44,276 nucleotides of DNA, from contig JAJPJD010000002.1 in the NCBI GenBank assembly GCA_021324355.1, positions 1-44,276 of the forward strand, in the 5' to 3' direction. Below the pieces are notes generated by a model that was not told the DNA's origin, ran no database searches, and saw only the letters and a program-made list of their open reading frames with translations. Positions 8,409-16,851 of the stretch are shown in pieces (within the stretch, counting starts at the first letter, position 1; the number at the start of each line of letters is the position of its first letter). Source of the DNA: Actinomycetota bacterium. GTDB taxonomy: Bacteria > Actinomycetota > Acidimicrobiia > Acidimicrobiales > RAAP-2. The position numbers were made by a program, and so were the translations under genes.

Positions 8409-9286
8409 CGGCCGAGCAGGCGGGAGCGGAGCGCTCGGGGAACGGCCGAGCGCGCTCCGTGCACCGAGACCCGGGTCATGGTGAGCCCGGCACGGGTCAG
8501 GATCGCCTCGCCCGGCTTGGAGAGCAGGTACGAGACGAAGGCCACCGCGGCCGCCGGGTCAGGTGCGTGGCGCAGGACCGTGACGGTGTACGCGGCGTCG
8601 TAGGAGAAGCCCTTGCCCAAGCCGATCGCCGGGATGCCGGCTGCCGAGGCCTCGACCGAGTAGAAGAACCCGGCGTCGAGCTGACCCGCCTGAAGCCGCC
8701 CGACCAGGGTCTCTTCGGGGAAGACGTTGGTGGTGGAGCGGGCCATGCGGGCAAGGGCCGGCTCGTGGTGGAGGCGGGCAGCCCGGGTGAGCGCGTCGAC
8801 GGTCAGCACGCCCTTGGGGTCGACCGCCGGGTCGGTCCGCCCCACCTGGATCCCCGGCTCGGCGATGACCCGATACCACGGCCCCCGGCGCAGGGCGCTG
8901 GCGAAGCGGCTGTGGGGGTTGTAGCCCAGCTCGAGCGGGGACAGCGCGAACGTCGCGTACCACGACACCCAGTTCCCGTTGGCCGCTCCCTCGAGCGAGG
9001 CGTTGACCGCTGGGCTGGCGCTGATGAAGACGTCGCCCTGCACGACGCCGCCCTTGATCTGGCTGGCCAGGCCCTGGGAGCCGCCGGCGAAGCCCGAGAC
9101 GCTGATCCCGGTGGCTCGCTGGAAGGCCGGGCCCAGCCGGTTCGTCATCACCGTGGTCAGTGAGCCGGCGTACAGGACGTTGACCTTCCCGCCCCCGGCC
9201 GCCCCGGCCGGGGGCGGGAAGGCCGCCAGGAGGCCGGCCAGGCAGGCGGCGGCCAGCAGGGCAGAGATCGACCGTCGGGGTGCCAT
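8405..9286 (-). CDS. modA: Molybdate/tungstate-binding protein ModA (WtpA-like)
   Basis: This is the extracytoplasmic substrate-binding protein of the importer. The 293-residue precursor has a Sec signal peptide (basic MAPRRS, hydrophobic core to about residue 25, AGAAG cleavage region) and then VNVLYAGSLTTVMTNRLGPAF, the usual start of the molybdate/tungstate-binding fold. VQGDVFISAS and QAGQLDAGFFYSVEA are ligand-site and hinge regions of the family. A Cys at residue 15 lies inside the signal without a good lipobox, so it is probably not a lipoprotein. The ATG lies 7 bases after a TAACAT box. modBC follows with GTGA overlap. Molybdate versus tungstate preference cannot be told; the moa/moe context favours molybdate. 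Confidence 0.92.
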   Translation of the reverse strand: MAPRRSISALLAAACLAGLLAAFPPPAGAAGGGKVNVLYAGSLTTVMTNRLGPAFQRATGISVSGFAGGSQGLASQIKGGVVQGDVFISASPAVNASLEGAANGNWVSWYATFALSPLELGYNPHSRFASALRRGPWYRVIAEPGIQVGRTDPAVDPKGVLTVDALTRAARLHHEPALARMARSTTNVFPEETLVGRLQAGQLDAGFFYSVEASAAGIPAIGLGKGFSYDAAYTVTVLRHAPDPAAAVAFVSYLLSKPGEAILTRAGLTMTRVSVHGARSAVPRALRSRLLGR

Positions 9287-9425
9287 CCGGCCGATGTTAG
9301 CCTCATGTGCGAACTTCGAATCTCAAGAACCTGGCGGTACCCAGCCTTTCTCACTGGAAGACTTGCAGGATCGAGCTGTGAGGTGGCCCGGCGGGCCGGT
9401 CGCCACGGCGCTTAGGGTGGTCGAG
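9287..9425. promoter_or_regulatory. Divergent modA / moaE control region
   Basis: On the minus strand TAACAT (9294-9299) lies 7 bases before the modA ATG. On the plus strand TAGGGT (9413-9418) lies 7 bases before the moaE GTG at 9426. Both would give leaderless mRNAs. An inverted repeat GTGGC (9383-9387) / GCCAC (9402-9406) encloses a second repeat GGCCC-GGC-GGGCC (9385-9397), just upstream of the moaE -10 box; it is a possible operator. TTCGAA lies about 10 bases behind the modA box. I see no Moco-riboswitch-like fold, and a leaderless moaE mRNA leaves no room for one. Confidence 0.45.
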
Positions 9426-9896
9426 GTGACCGAGCCAGACACTTGGGTCGATCTGACGGCGGAGCCCCTCCCGTTGGCCGAGGTGGTGGCGTGGGCCACG
9501 GTGCCGGGCTGCGGGGGCCTGGCGGTCTTCGTGGGAACGGTGCGGGACCACGCCGAGGGCCGACCCGGGGTCGTGGCCCTCGAGTACGAGGCGTACGAGC
9601 CGGCGGCCCAGCAGGTCCTGAGCCAGATCGCCGGCGAGGCCCGCCGGCGGTGGCCCGAGATCGGTCGGGTCGCCTTGTTGCACCGGACCGGACGGTTGGC
9701 GGTCGGCGAGGCGTCGGTGGTGGTCGCGGTCTCGACCCCGCACCGGGCCGAGGCTTTCGCTGCCGCCCGGTGGTGCATCGACACCCTCAAGGAGTCGGTG
9801 CCGATCTGGAAACGAGAGGCCTGGTCGAATGGACAGGCCTGGTCGCCCGATGCCCACCCCCTGCGGGAGGTCGGCTCGGGGGGAGGGGGCCGGTGA
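9426..9896 (+). CDS. moaE: Molybdopterin synthase catalytic subunit MoaE
   Basis: MoaE converts cyclic pyranopterin monophosphate to molybdopterin using the thiocarboxylate sulfur carried by MoaD. The 156-residue protein has the family motifs GLAVFVGTVRDHAEG, LEYEAYEPAAQQ, LHRTGRLAVGEASVVVAVS and PHRAEAFAAARWCIDTLKES. Catalytic lysines are Lys122 (TLKES) and Lys129 (IWKRE), matching Lys119 and Lys126 of E. coli. GTG at 9426 is chosen because the earlier in-frame GTG at 9417 lies inside the -10 box. The stop overlaps moaA by GTGA. Confidence 0.95.
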   Translation: MTEPDTWVDLTAEPLPLAEVVAWATVPGCGGLAVFVGTVRDHAEGRPGVVALEYEAYEPAAQQVLSQIAGEARRRWPEIGRVALLHRTGRLAVGEASVVVAVSTPHRAEAFAAARWCIDTLKESVPIWKREAWSNGQAWSPDAHPLREVGSGGGGR

Positions 9897-10936
9897 CCGG
9901 CGTCCCGATCGCGCTGGCTCGGCGGCGGCCCGACCCGGCCGACTCCTGGGCGCTGGTCGACCGTTTCGGCCGGGTCCACCGGGACCTGCGGATCTCGGTC
10001 ACTGACCGCTGCAACCTGCGCTGCATCTACTGCATGCCAGAGGCCGGCGTCGAGTTCCTCCCCCGTCACGAGCTGCTCAGCTACGAGGAGCTGGCCCGGG
10101 TGGCCGCGGTGGCCCATCGGCTCGGGGTGGTCCGGGTCCGGGTCACCGGAGGCGAGCCCCTGGTCAGGCGGGGCCTCGAGTCCTTCATCGAGCTGCTGGC
10201 CGGGATCGGGTTCGACGACCTGTCCATGACCACCAACGCGATCGGCCTGGCCCGGCGAGCCGACGCCCTGGCGGCGGCGGGGCTGCGGCGGGTGAACGTG
10301 AGCTGCGACTCCCTGCGCCCGGAGCGGTTCGCCGCCATCCGCCGGGGGGGCGACCTGCGGGTGGTCCTGGAAGGGATGGCCGCGGCCGAGCGGGCCGGGC
10401 TGCTGCCGGTCAAGGTGAACGTGGTGGTCTTGGCCGGTGTGAACGACGACGAGGTGGTGGACTTCGCCCGCTTCGCCCGGGAGACCGGACGGGTGGTGCG
10501 GTTCATCGAGTACATGCCGCTGGACGGCTCGGGCGAGTGGGAGCGCGCCAGGGTGGTCCCGTCGGCCCGAGTCCTCGAGACGATCGCCGAGCACTGGCCG
10601 ATCGAGCCGGTCCCGGCCCCGGAGGAGGACCCGGCCGCCCCGGCCACCCGCTACCGCTTTGTCGACGGCAGGGGGGAGATCGGGGTGATCCCCACGGTCA
10701 CCCAGCCGTTCTGCGGCACCTGCGACCGGCTTCGGCTCACTGCCGACGGGGCCCTGCGCAACTGCCTGTTCGCCCGGGAGGAGACCTCGCTCAAGCCCCT
10801 GCTGCGGGGCGGGGCCGACGACGAGGCCCTGGCCCGGGCGCTGCGCGAAACGGTGGCGGCCAAGCTGCCCGGGCACGGGATCAACGAGCCGGGGTTCTTG
10901 CGGCCCGCTCGTTCCATGTCGATGATCGGCGGCTGA
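9893..10936 (+). CDS. moaA: GTP 3',8-cyclase MoaA
   Basis: MoaA is a radical SAM enzyme that starts molybdenum cofactor synthesis by turning GTP into 3',8-cyclo-GTP with MoaC acting next. The N-terminal radical SAM cluster is CNLRCIYC (Cys40, 44, 47). The SAM motif TGGEPLVR follows, and the C-terminal substrate-binding cluster is C274-x2-C277-x13-C291. The protein ends in the characteristic free Gly-Gly tail (MIGG), needed for activity in the family. The 347-residue length is normal. Start GTG overlaps the moaE stop; moaD starts 7 bases after the stop codon. Confidence 0.97.
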   Translation: MTGVPIALARRRPDPADSWALVDRFGRVHRDLRISVTDRCNLRCIYCMPEAGVEFLPRHELLSYEELARVAAVAHRLGVVRVRVTGGEPLVRRGLESFIELLAGIGFDDLSMTTNAIGLARRADALAAAGLRRVNVSCDSLRPERFAAIRRGGDLRVVLEGMAAAERAGLLPVKVNVVVLAGVNDDEVVDFARFARETGRVVRFIEYMPLDGSGEWERARVVPSARVLETIAEHWPIEPVPAPEEDPAAPATRYRFVDGRGEIGVIPTVTQPFCGTCDRLRLTADGALRNCLFAREETSLKPLLRGGADDEALARALRETVAAKLPGHGINEPGFLRPARSMSMIGG

Positions 10937-10943
10937 GCTGGCG

Positions 10944-11174
10944 GTGGTCGTGTTCCTCGGGCCGGCCCGGGAGGCCGCTGGCACCGGTCGCTCGGTGGTG
11001 CCGGGGACCTCCGTGGGCGAGGTCGTGGCCAGCGTTCGGGCCCGGTTCGGGCCCGGGATGGACGACCTGCTGGCGGTGTCCCGAGTGTGGCTGAACGGGG
11101 CCCCCGCCGACCCCGATGCGCCGGTCGGCCCCGACGACGAGGTGGCCATCCTCCCGCCGGTCTCCGGCGGCTGA
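10944..11174 (+). CDS. moaD: Molybdopterin synthase sulfur carrier subunit MoaD
   Basis: This 76-residue ubiquitin-like protein ends in SGG; the C-terminal Gly-Gly is adenylated and turned into a thiocarboxylate that donates sulfur to the pterin in the MoaD-MoaE complex. Visible features are FLGPAREAAGT, VWLNGAPADPDAPVGPDDEVAILPPVSGG split into a strand, a loop and the tail typical of MoaD. It starts at GTG, seven bases after moaA, with no clear ribosome site, and is the last gene of moaE-moaA-moaD. No MoeB/MoeZ adenylating enzyme is seen in the window. Confidence 0.93.
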   Translation: MVVFLGPAREAAGTGRSVVPGTSVGEVVASVRARFGPGMDDLLAVSRVWLNGAPADPDAPVGPDDEVAILPPVSGG

Positions 11175-11181
11175 CCCCCGG

Positions 11182-11660
11182 TCAGGCCGGGGGGTGGGGG
11201 TGGTGCTCCCCGGCCAGCAGTGCCAGGGCGTGGGGCAGGACCTCGAGCACGGCCCGGAGGGACTCGACGGCTCCGGCCGGGGAGCCGGGGGTGTTGAGCA
11301 CCAGGCACGTGCCAACAGTCCCCGCCACCCCGCGCGAGAGCGGTCCCAAGGGGCTGGCCGCCCGCATCGCTTCGGCCAGGCCGGGGGCCGACCGCTCGAT
11401 GACCGCCACGGTGGCCTCGGGGGTGAGGTCCCGGGGCCCGAACCCGGTTCCCCCGGTGGTCACCACCAACCCGGCGAACCCGGCGGCCAGGCGGCGCAGC
11501 GCCGCGGCGACCGGCTCCTGGCCGTCGGCGCAGTGCGCTCGCTCGACCACCTCGTAGCCGTGCTCGGCCAGCAGCGCCGCCACCGCCTCGCCCGAGGCGT
11601 CCTCGCGGGTGCCGGCCGCCACGCCGTCGGAGACGGTGAGCACCTTGGCCCTCGGCCGGC

Positions 11661-11664
<4 letters not shown>
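11182..11664 (-). CDS. Molybdopterin adenylyltransferase (MogA/MoaB family)
   Basis: This 160-residue protein has the MPT-binding fold: KVLTVSDGVAAGTREDASG at the N-terminus, LVVTTGGTGFGPRDLTPEA in the middle and CLVLNTPGSPAGAVESL near the C-terminus. Family members activate molybdopterin with ATP to give adenylyl-molybdopterin before MoeA inserts molybdate. It starts at GTG overlapping the moaC stop (GTGA) and is the last gene of the nine-gene minus-strand operon. MogA and MoaB cannot be told apart by eye; with MoeA two genes upstream, the adenylylation role is the natural reading. Confidence 0.92.
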
Positions 11665-12151
<487 letters not shown>

Positions 12152-12152
<1 letters not shown>

Positions 12153-13402
12153 CAGCCGACCGCCGCTCCCTCGCCGGGGCCGAGCCGCTCGCCGTCGAAC
12201 ACGAGCACCGCGACGTCCTCGCCCGCTCCCACCCCCTCGCCGTCCTCCAGCACCACGAGGGCGTTCGCGTCGGCGAGGGCCTTCAGCTGGTGGGACTCCT
12301 GGCCGCCGGCCGGGCGGACCCAGAGCTGGCCCCTCGGGTCCACCACCGCCCGTGCCCGCAGGAAGTGGACCTTGCCGTCGGGCTGACGGGGCAGGGCGAC
12401 CGCGCTCTTGGCCCGAAGGGCCGGCCGCAGAAGCTCGCGGTGCCCAGCCATGCGCCGCAGCGCCGGCCGGGCCAGCAACTCGAAGGAGACCGAGGAGGAG
12501 ACTGGATTGCCGGGCAGCCCGAACACCGGGACTCGGCCGTCCACCAGGCCGAACGCGAAAGGCTTGGCCGGCCGGATGGCGATCTGCAGCCAGTGCATCG
12601 AGTCCCCGCACAGCTCCTCGAGCACCATCCGCACCACGTCGAGGTCGCCCACGCTGACCCCGCCGCTCGTGACCAGCGCGTCGCACGTCTGCGCCCCCTC
12701 GAGCACCGCTCGGCGCACGGCCGTCTGGTCGTCGCCCACGATGCCCAGGTCCATGACGCAGAACCCGGCCGACTGGATGAGCGCCCGGAGCATCGGTCGG
12801 TTGGCGTCGCGGATGGCGCCGGGGGGAAGGGGCTCGGGACCCTCTCGAAGCTCGTCCCCGGTCGAGAGCACGCCCACGGTGGGCGGCCGGTGGACGCTGA
12901 GCGCGTCCAGTCCCAGGCGGGCCAGCATGCCGAGGTGCGCCGGGGTGAGCACCGTGCCGGCCGGCGCCACCTCGCTCCCCTTGGGCACGTCGCTCCCCGG
13001 CTCGCGCACCGCGGTGCCGGCCGGGACGGCCACCTCGATGACCACCCGACGGCCGCCGTCTTGGGGGCGGGTGTGCTCGACCATGCACACTGCGTCCGCC
13101 CCTTCGGGGACCGGCGCGCCGGTCATGATCCGGACGGCCTGCCCGGTGCCCACCCGGACTGGCCGGCCGTCACCGGCCATCACCGAATCGACCACCTCGA
13201 GCACGGTCGGCGCCTCGGCCACGTCGCTCGCCCGCAGGGCGTAGCCGTCCATGGCCGAGGAGGCAAAGGTCGGGACGTCCTCGGGCGCCACCACCGCCTC
13301 GGCGAGGACGCAGCCGAGCGCGCGCTCGAGCGGCCGCCGCTCTGGCCCGAGGACCGGGCACGCCGAGACCACCAGCTGGCGGGCCTCGTCGAGCGGGATC
13401 AC
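12152..13402 (-). CDS. moeA: Molybdopterin molybdenumtransferase MoeA
   Basis: MoeA inserts molybdate into adenylyl-molybdopterin to form active Moco. The 416-residue protein has all domains in order: SSAMDGYALRASD, VRIMTGAPVPEGADAV, VGVLSTGDEL, ALVTSGGVSVGDLDVV and VFGLPGNPVSSSVSFELL, then a C-terminal beta domain. The start is GTG at 13402; coxG ends 12 bases before it in the direction of transcription. The stop overlaps moaC (ATGA). Confidence 0.96.
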
Positions 13403-13414
13403 GGACCGGCCGGC

Positions 13415-14050
13415 TCAGCGGCGCCGCCGGCGGCGCCAGATCGCGACCAGCACCACCGCGGCCAGGATCGGCAGGACCCGCTTCAGCACCGAGCCGCCGG
13501 CGGCATCGAGCAGGTCCACCGGCGGCCGCTCCGGGGCCTCGATCGGCCGCGGGCCCGGCCCGTCGGGCGCCGGGGCCGGCTCCGGGCGGCCCCCGTCGGG
13601 GTTGCCCGGCGCGAGCACCGTCCGCTCGAGCTCCTCGGTGAACTGCCCGAGCAGCTTCTCGCTGACCTCGGCCAGGACCCCCCGTCCGAACTGGGCCACC
13701 CGGCCCGAGACCTCGAGGTCGGTTGCCAGGTGGACCGCGGTGCCCGACCCGTCGGGGCGCAGCTCGGCCGTCACCGTCGCCGCCGCGGTGCCCTGGCCGC
13801 GGGTTTCTCGACCTTCGGCGCGCAGGACGGCCCGGTGGGAGGCCGGGTCCAACTCGACGATCCGGGCGGCCCCCCGATACTGGGCGGTGATCGGGCCCAC
13901 CTTCACCTTCACCACGCCCCGGTACTCGTCCCCCTCCACCTCCTGGAGCTGGGCCCCCGGCATGCACGGGGCGATCCGCTCGAGGTCGGTGAGCACCGCC
14001 CAGGCCTCCTCGATCGGCACCGGGACCGTGAAGTCGTGGTTCAGCTCCAC
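13415..14050 (-). CDS. CoxG-like SRPBCC protein with C-terminal membrane anchor
   Basis: This 211-residue protein has an SRPBCC/START-type lipid-binding domain, typical of carbon monoxide dehydrogenase subunit G: DFTVPVPIEEAWAVLTDLER, CMPGAQLQEVEGDEY, VKVGPITAQYRG and GRVAQFGRGVLAEVSEKLL. A Pro-rich linker and one membrane helix (VLPILAAVVLVAIW) followed by six arginines end the protein, consistent with a cytoplasmic domain tethered to the inner membrane. In CO dehydrogenase systems CoxG is tied to membrane association and quinone coupling of the enzyme. Here no CO dehydrogenase genes are present. GTG start at 14050, overlapping the mocA stop by ten bases. Confidence 0.88.
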   Translation of the reverse strand: MELNHDFTVPVPIEEAWAVLTDLERIAPCMPGAQLQEVEGDEYRGVVKVKVGPITAQYRGAARIVELDPASHRAVLRAEGRETRGQGTAAATVTAELRPDGSGTAVHLATDLEVSGRVAQFGRGVLAEVSEKLLGQFTEELERTVLAPGNPDGGRPEPAPAPDGPGPRPIEAPERPPVDLLDAAGGSVLKRVLPILAAVVLVAIWRRRRRR

Positions 14051-14595
14051 CGGGCCAGATCCTCCAAGGTGTCGATGTCGATGGCCTGTCCGGGACACGC
14101 TACCGCCTCGACCAGCTCGGGGTGCCGGGCCATCACCACCCGGGCGCCTTCGTCGCCGGTGGTGGGGAGCAGCGGCCAGACCGACGCCGCCAGCTTGGTC
14201 GGCGGGCACCGGCGGCCGGCGAAGACGGCCACGCCGATCGGCCCGGTCGCGGCCGCGCCCGCCCGCCAGGCCTCAGGGGGAACGAGCGGCTGGTCGCCCA
14301 GGCCGATCACCACCGAGTCGAGACCCTGTCGGCGGGCCCAGGCCACCGCGGCCTGGAGCGAGGTGGCCTGGCCGTCGGCCCAGCTCGGGTTGTCCACCCG
14401 CTCCAGGTCCGGGGGGACCAGCTCGCCGAGGTCGACCGCACCGGTGACCACCGCCGTCGGTCCCACCGCCGCCTGCCAGGCGTGCTCGAGCGCCCAGGCG
14501 ACCAGCGGGCGGCCCCGGAACGGACTGAGCAGCTTGTGGGTCGGCCCACCGAAGCGGGTCGAGCCGCCGGCCGCCAGCACCGCCGCGCCGGTCAC
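14041..14595 (-). CDS. mocA: Molybdenum cofactor cytidylyltransferase-like NTP transferase (MocA)
   Basis: The 184-residue protein is a MobA/MocA-type nucleotidyltransferase. It has the N-terminal nucleotide-binding loop VLAAGGSTRFGGPTHKLL, the metal-binding VIGLGDQPLVPPE, and the C-terminal DIDTLEDL. MocA transfers CMP from CTP to Moco, making the dinucleotide form used by xanthine-dehydrogenase and CO-dehydrogenase-type enzymes. GTG-versus-CTP specificity is inferred from the xdhC/cox neighbours. Its length matches the family. It starts at GTG overlapping the xdhC stop (GTGA). Confidence 0.88.
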   Translation of the reverse strand: MTGAAVLAAGGSTRFGGPTHKLLSPFRGRPLVAWALEHAWQAAVGPTAVVTGAVDLGELVPPDLERVDNPSWADGQATSLQAAVAWARRQGLDSVVIGLGDQPLVPPEAWRAGAAATGPIGVAVFAGRRCPPTKLAASVWPLLPTTGDEGARVVMARHPELVEAVACPGQAIDIDTLEDLARWS

Positions 14596-15413
14596 CAGAC
14601 CGTGCCGCCGCGGTGGATCGCCCCGGCCGAGCGGGAGAGGGGGACCACGGTCTCGGTCCCGGTCTGGGTGGCGATGATCTCGGCGCAGATGGAGATGGCC
14701 GTCTCCTCGGGCGTGCGGGCCCCGAGGTCCAGGCCGATCGGGGCCCGCACTCTGGCCAGCTCGGCCTCGCTCACCCCCTCGGCCCGCAGGCGCTGGTCCC
14801 GACGCTCCTTGGTGCGCCGGGACCCCATGGCCCCGATGTAGCCGACCTGGGTGGCCAGTGCCGCCCGGATGGCCGGGACATCGAACTTGGTGTCATGGGT
14901 GAGGACGCACACCGCGTCCCGGGGCCCGAGGGCACCGCCGACCCTGGCCAGGTAGCGGTCGGGCCACTCCACCACCACCTCGTCGGCGGCCGGGAACCGC
15001 TGGGCGGTGGCGAACACCGCCCGGGCGTCGCACACGACGACCCGGTAGCCGAGCACCCGGGCCACCTGGGCCAGCGCGGCGCTGAAATCCACCGCTCCCA
15101 GGATGATCATCGTCGGCGGCGGCGCGAAGGCCTCGACGAAGACCGTGACATCGTCCTGGCGGGCTTCGCCGGTCAGCCCGTAGTGGCGGGTGCCCGAACG
15201 ACCGGCGCTGAGCGCGCCCAGGGCGTCGCGTCCGACGACCGCGTCGAGGCCGGGGTCGCCCAGGGTGCCGAGCGGGTCGGCCCCTGGCCGCACCAGCAGC
15301 TTCGCCCCCAGCCGGCCAGGGTCGGCGCTGGCCACCACCGTGGCCAGCGCGACCGGTTGCTGCTGACGGAGGCAGCCGCGCAGCACCTCGTAGAGGGAGT
15401 CGCCGGCCTCCAC
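14592..15413 (-). CDS. XdhC/CoxI family maturation factor
   Basis: This full-length 273-residue XdhC-family protein has an N-terminal XdhC domain (VALATVVASADPGRLGAKLLV, GTLGDPGLDAVV) and a C-terminal Rossmann-type domain (MIILGAVDFSAALAQVARVLG, VCVLTHDTKFDVPAI, YIGAMGSRRTKERR, IGLDLGARTPEETAISI). XdhC proteins bind Moco, help its sulfuration and hand it to the molybdenum hydroxylase. It starts at GTG, three bases after the small XdhC-N gene, and ends overlapping mocA. Confidence 0.92.
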   Translation of the reverse strand: MEAGDSLYEVLRGCLRQQQPVALATVVASADPGRLGAKLLVRPGADPLGTLGDPGLDAVVGRDALGALSAGRSGTRHYGLTGEARQDDVTVFVEAFAPPPTMIILGAVDFSAALAQVARVLGYRVVVCDARAVFATAQRFPAADEVVVEWPDRYLARVGGALGPRDAVCVLTHDTKFDVPAIRAALATQVGYIGAMGSRRTKERRDQRLRAEGVSEAELARVRAPIGLDLGARTPEETAISICAEIIATQTGTETVVPLSRSAGAIHRGGTVW

Positions 15414-15416
15414 GCC

Positions 15417-15731
15417 CTACCAGTCCAGGGGCTCGACGAACAGCGAGATGGTGCCGCCGCAGGTCAGGCCGACGGCGAACGCCTCGTCGTCGGAGTACCC
15501 GAAGCTGCACAGGCGGGGGGTGCCGGTCTCCAACACCTCCAGGGCGGCGGTGACCACTGCGCCTTCGACGCACCCGCCGGACACCGACCCGGCAACCTCG
15601 CCATCCTCGCTAACCGCCATGGCGGCACCAGGACCGCGGGGGCCGGAGCCGACCACGTCCACCACCCGGGCCAGCGCCACCTTGCGGCCCTGGGCCCGCC
15701 ACCGGTCGATGTCGTCCAGGATGTCCTTCAT
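15417..15731 (-). CDS. Stand-alone XdhC N-terminal domain protein
   Basis: This 104-residue protein corresponds only to the N-terminal XdhC/CoxI domain: VALARVVDVVGSGPRGPGAAM, VAGSVSGGCVEGAVV and FAVGLTCGGTISLFV. The GGCVE and CGG motifs carry two cysteines, as usual for the domain. A ribosome site GAGGAGG lies five bases before the ATG at 15731, which decides that start over the in-frame GTG at 15737. It is probably a partner of the full-length XdhC encoded just downstream. Paired short and long XdhC proteins are common beside molybdenum hydroxylases. Confidence 0.9.
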   Translation of the reverse strand: MKDILDDIDRWRAQGRKVALARVVDVVGSGPRGPGAAMAVSEDGEVAGSVSGGCVEGAVVTAALEVLETGTPRLCSFGYSDDEAFAVGLTCGGTISLFVEPLDW

Positions 15732-15747
15732 GCCCACCTCCTCGTGC

Positions 15748-16851
15748 TCAGGCCGCCAGGACCTCCAGCAGGGCCTCGAGCGAGGCCACGTTGTGCCCCG
15801 GCAGGAACTGGTCGACGTGCGGCAGGGCCGCCGCCATGCCCAGCGCCAGCGGTTGGTAGTCGGGGTCGGCCTTCAATGGATTGACCCAGACGTTCTGGTG
15901 CACCACCCGGTGGAGCCGGGCCATCTGGGCCCCGAGCTCGTCGGGGTCCCCCCGGTCCCAGCCGTCGGAGAGGATGACCACCTGGGCCCCCCGGGCCATG
16001 CCGGCCACCCCGTAGCGGTCGTTGAACTCTCGCAGCCCGTCGCCGAGCCGGGTGCCCCCCGACCAGTCCGGCACTACCGCCGAGGCAGCGCGCATCGCGG
16101 CATCGGGGTCGCGCGACGAGAGCTGCCGGGTCAGCCGGGTGAGCCGGGTACCGAGGGCGAACGCCTCGACGTGGGTCCGGCCGGCCACCAGGATGTGGGC
16201 GAAGCGGAGCAGGGCGCGGGCGTACGGCTCCATCGAGCCGCTCACGTCGCACAGCAGCACGAGACGGCGGATCCTCGGCACCCGCCGGGCCCGTTCCACG
16301 ACCGCCACCTCGCCACCTCGCCGCATCGCGCCCCGGACGGTCGCCCGGATGTCCAGGCGCGCTCCCCGTCGGCCCCGGGCCCAGCGGTGCGACGCCCGGA
16401 CCGCCTCGTGCAGCGGGAGCCGGCGCATCGCGTCGACCGCCTCCACCAGCTCCTCGGGGCTGCAGGCAGCGAAGTCCTTGTGCCGGAGCACCTCGGCTCG
16501 GCTGTAGCGGAGGGCGCCGTCGGAGCCCTCGTCGTCGCCGGTCCCGTCCTCGGTCGGGCGGAGCCGCTCGAGCACCGAGGTCGCCACTGCCGGCGACTGG
16601 CGGGCCGGCGTGCCGGACCAGAAGGCCGCAAAGACCCGGTCGTAGGGGGCGATGTCGTCGGGCCGCCGGACCAGGGTCGCCCGCCCGGCCCAGTAGACGT
16701 CGGTCGTGCGCCGGACCCCCAGCGCGCCGAGCGCCCGCACGAAGCTGAACACCGCCGACACCGGGACGCTCAAGCCCTCGTCGCGCAGGGCTCGGCAGAA
16801 GCCGACCACGCAGCGAAGCGGTCCAGCTGGCTCGGGCAACGGTTCACCCAC
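15748..16851 (-). CDS. coxE: CoxE-like von Willebrand factor A domain protein
   Basis: This 367-residue protein has an N-terminal helical region with a conserved VFAAFW segment, an acidic linker (about residues 99-112), and a C-terminal VWA domain whose metal site begins DVSGSM (202-207), with SGGTRLGDGL and LSDGWDRGDPDEL further on. In CO dehydrogenase systems CoxE works with the AAA+ protein CoxD in building the Cu-Mo active centre. MoxR/VWA pairs serve other metalloproteins too. Its start overlaps the coxD stop by eight bases. Confidence 0.9.
   Translation of the reverse strand: MGEPLPEPAGPLRCVVGFCRALRDEGLSVPVSAVFSFVRALGALGVRRTTDVYWAGRATLVRRPDDIAPYDRVFAAFWSGTPARQSPAVATSVLERLRPTEDGTGDDEGSDGALRYSRAEVLRHKDFAACSPEELVEAVDAMRRLPLHEAVRASHRWARGRRGARLDIRATVRGAMRRGGEVAVVERARRVPRIRRLVLLCDVSGSMEPYARALLRFAHILVAGRTHVEAFALGTRLTRLTRQLSSRDPDAAMRAASAVVPDWSGGTRLGDGLREFNDRYGVAGMARGAQVVILSDGWDRGDPDELGAQMARLHRVVHQNVWVNPLKADPDYQPLALGMAAALPHVDQFLPGHNVASLEALLEVLAA

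Noticed and set aside
6960-8603. Long open frame on the strand opposite modBC
   Set aside because: It is a GC-rich shadow frame of low-complexity Gly/Arg/Pro/Gln residues with no motifs; the opposite strand carries a clear transporter. The same applies to the long frames opposite groEL, moeA, lhr and the CHAD gene.
9288-9320. SOS box near modA (CGAACTTCGAA)
   Set aside because: The spacing between half-sites does not fit CGAAC-N4-GTTCG, and the sequence is better described as a TTCGAA palindrome.
9287-9425. Possible Moco riboswitch before moaE-moaA-moaD
   Set aside because: The probable -10 box lies only seven bases before the GTG, so the mRNA would have no leader, and I see no multi-stem fold of the known riboswitch type. 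Only two short inverted repeats are present.
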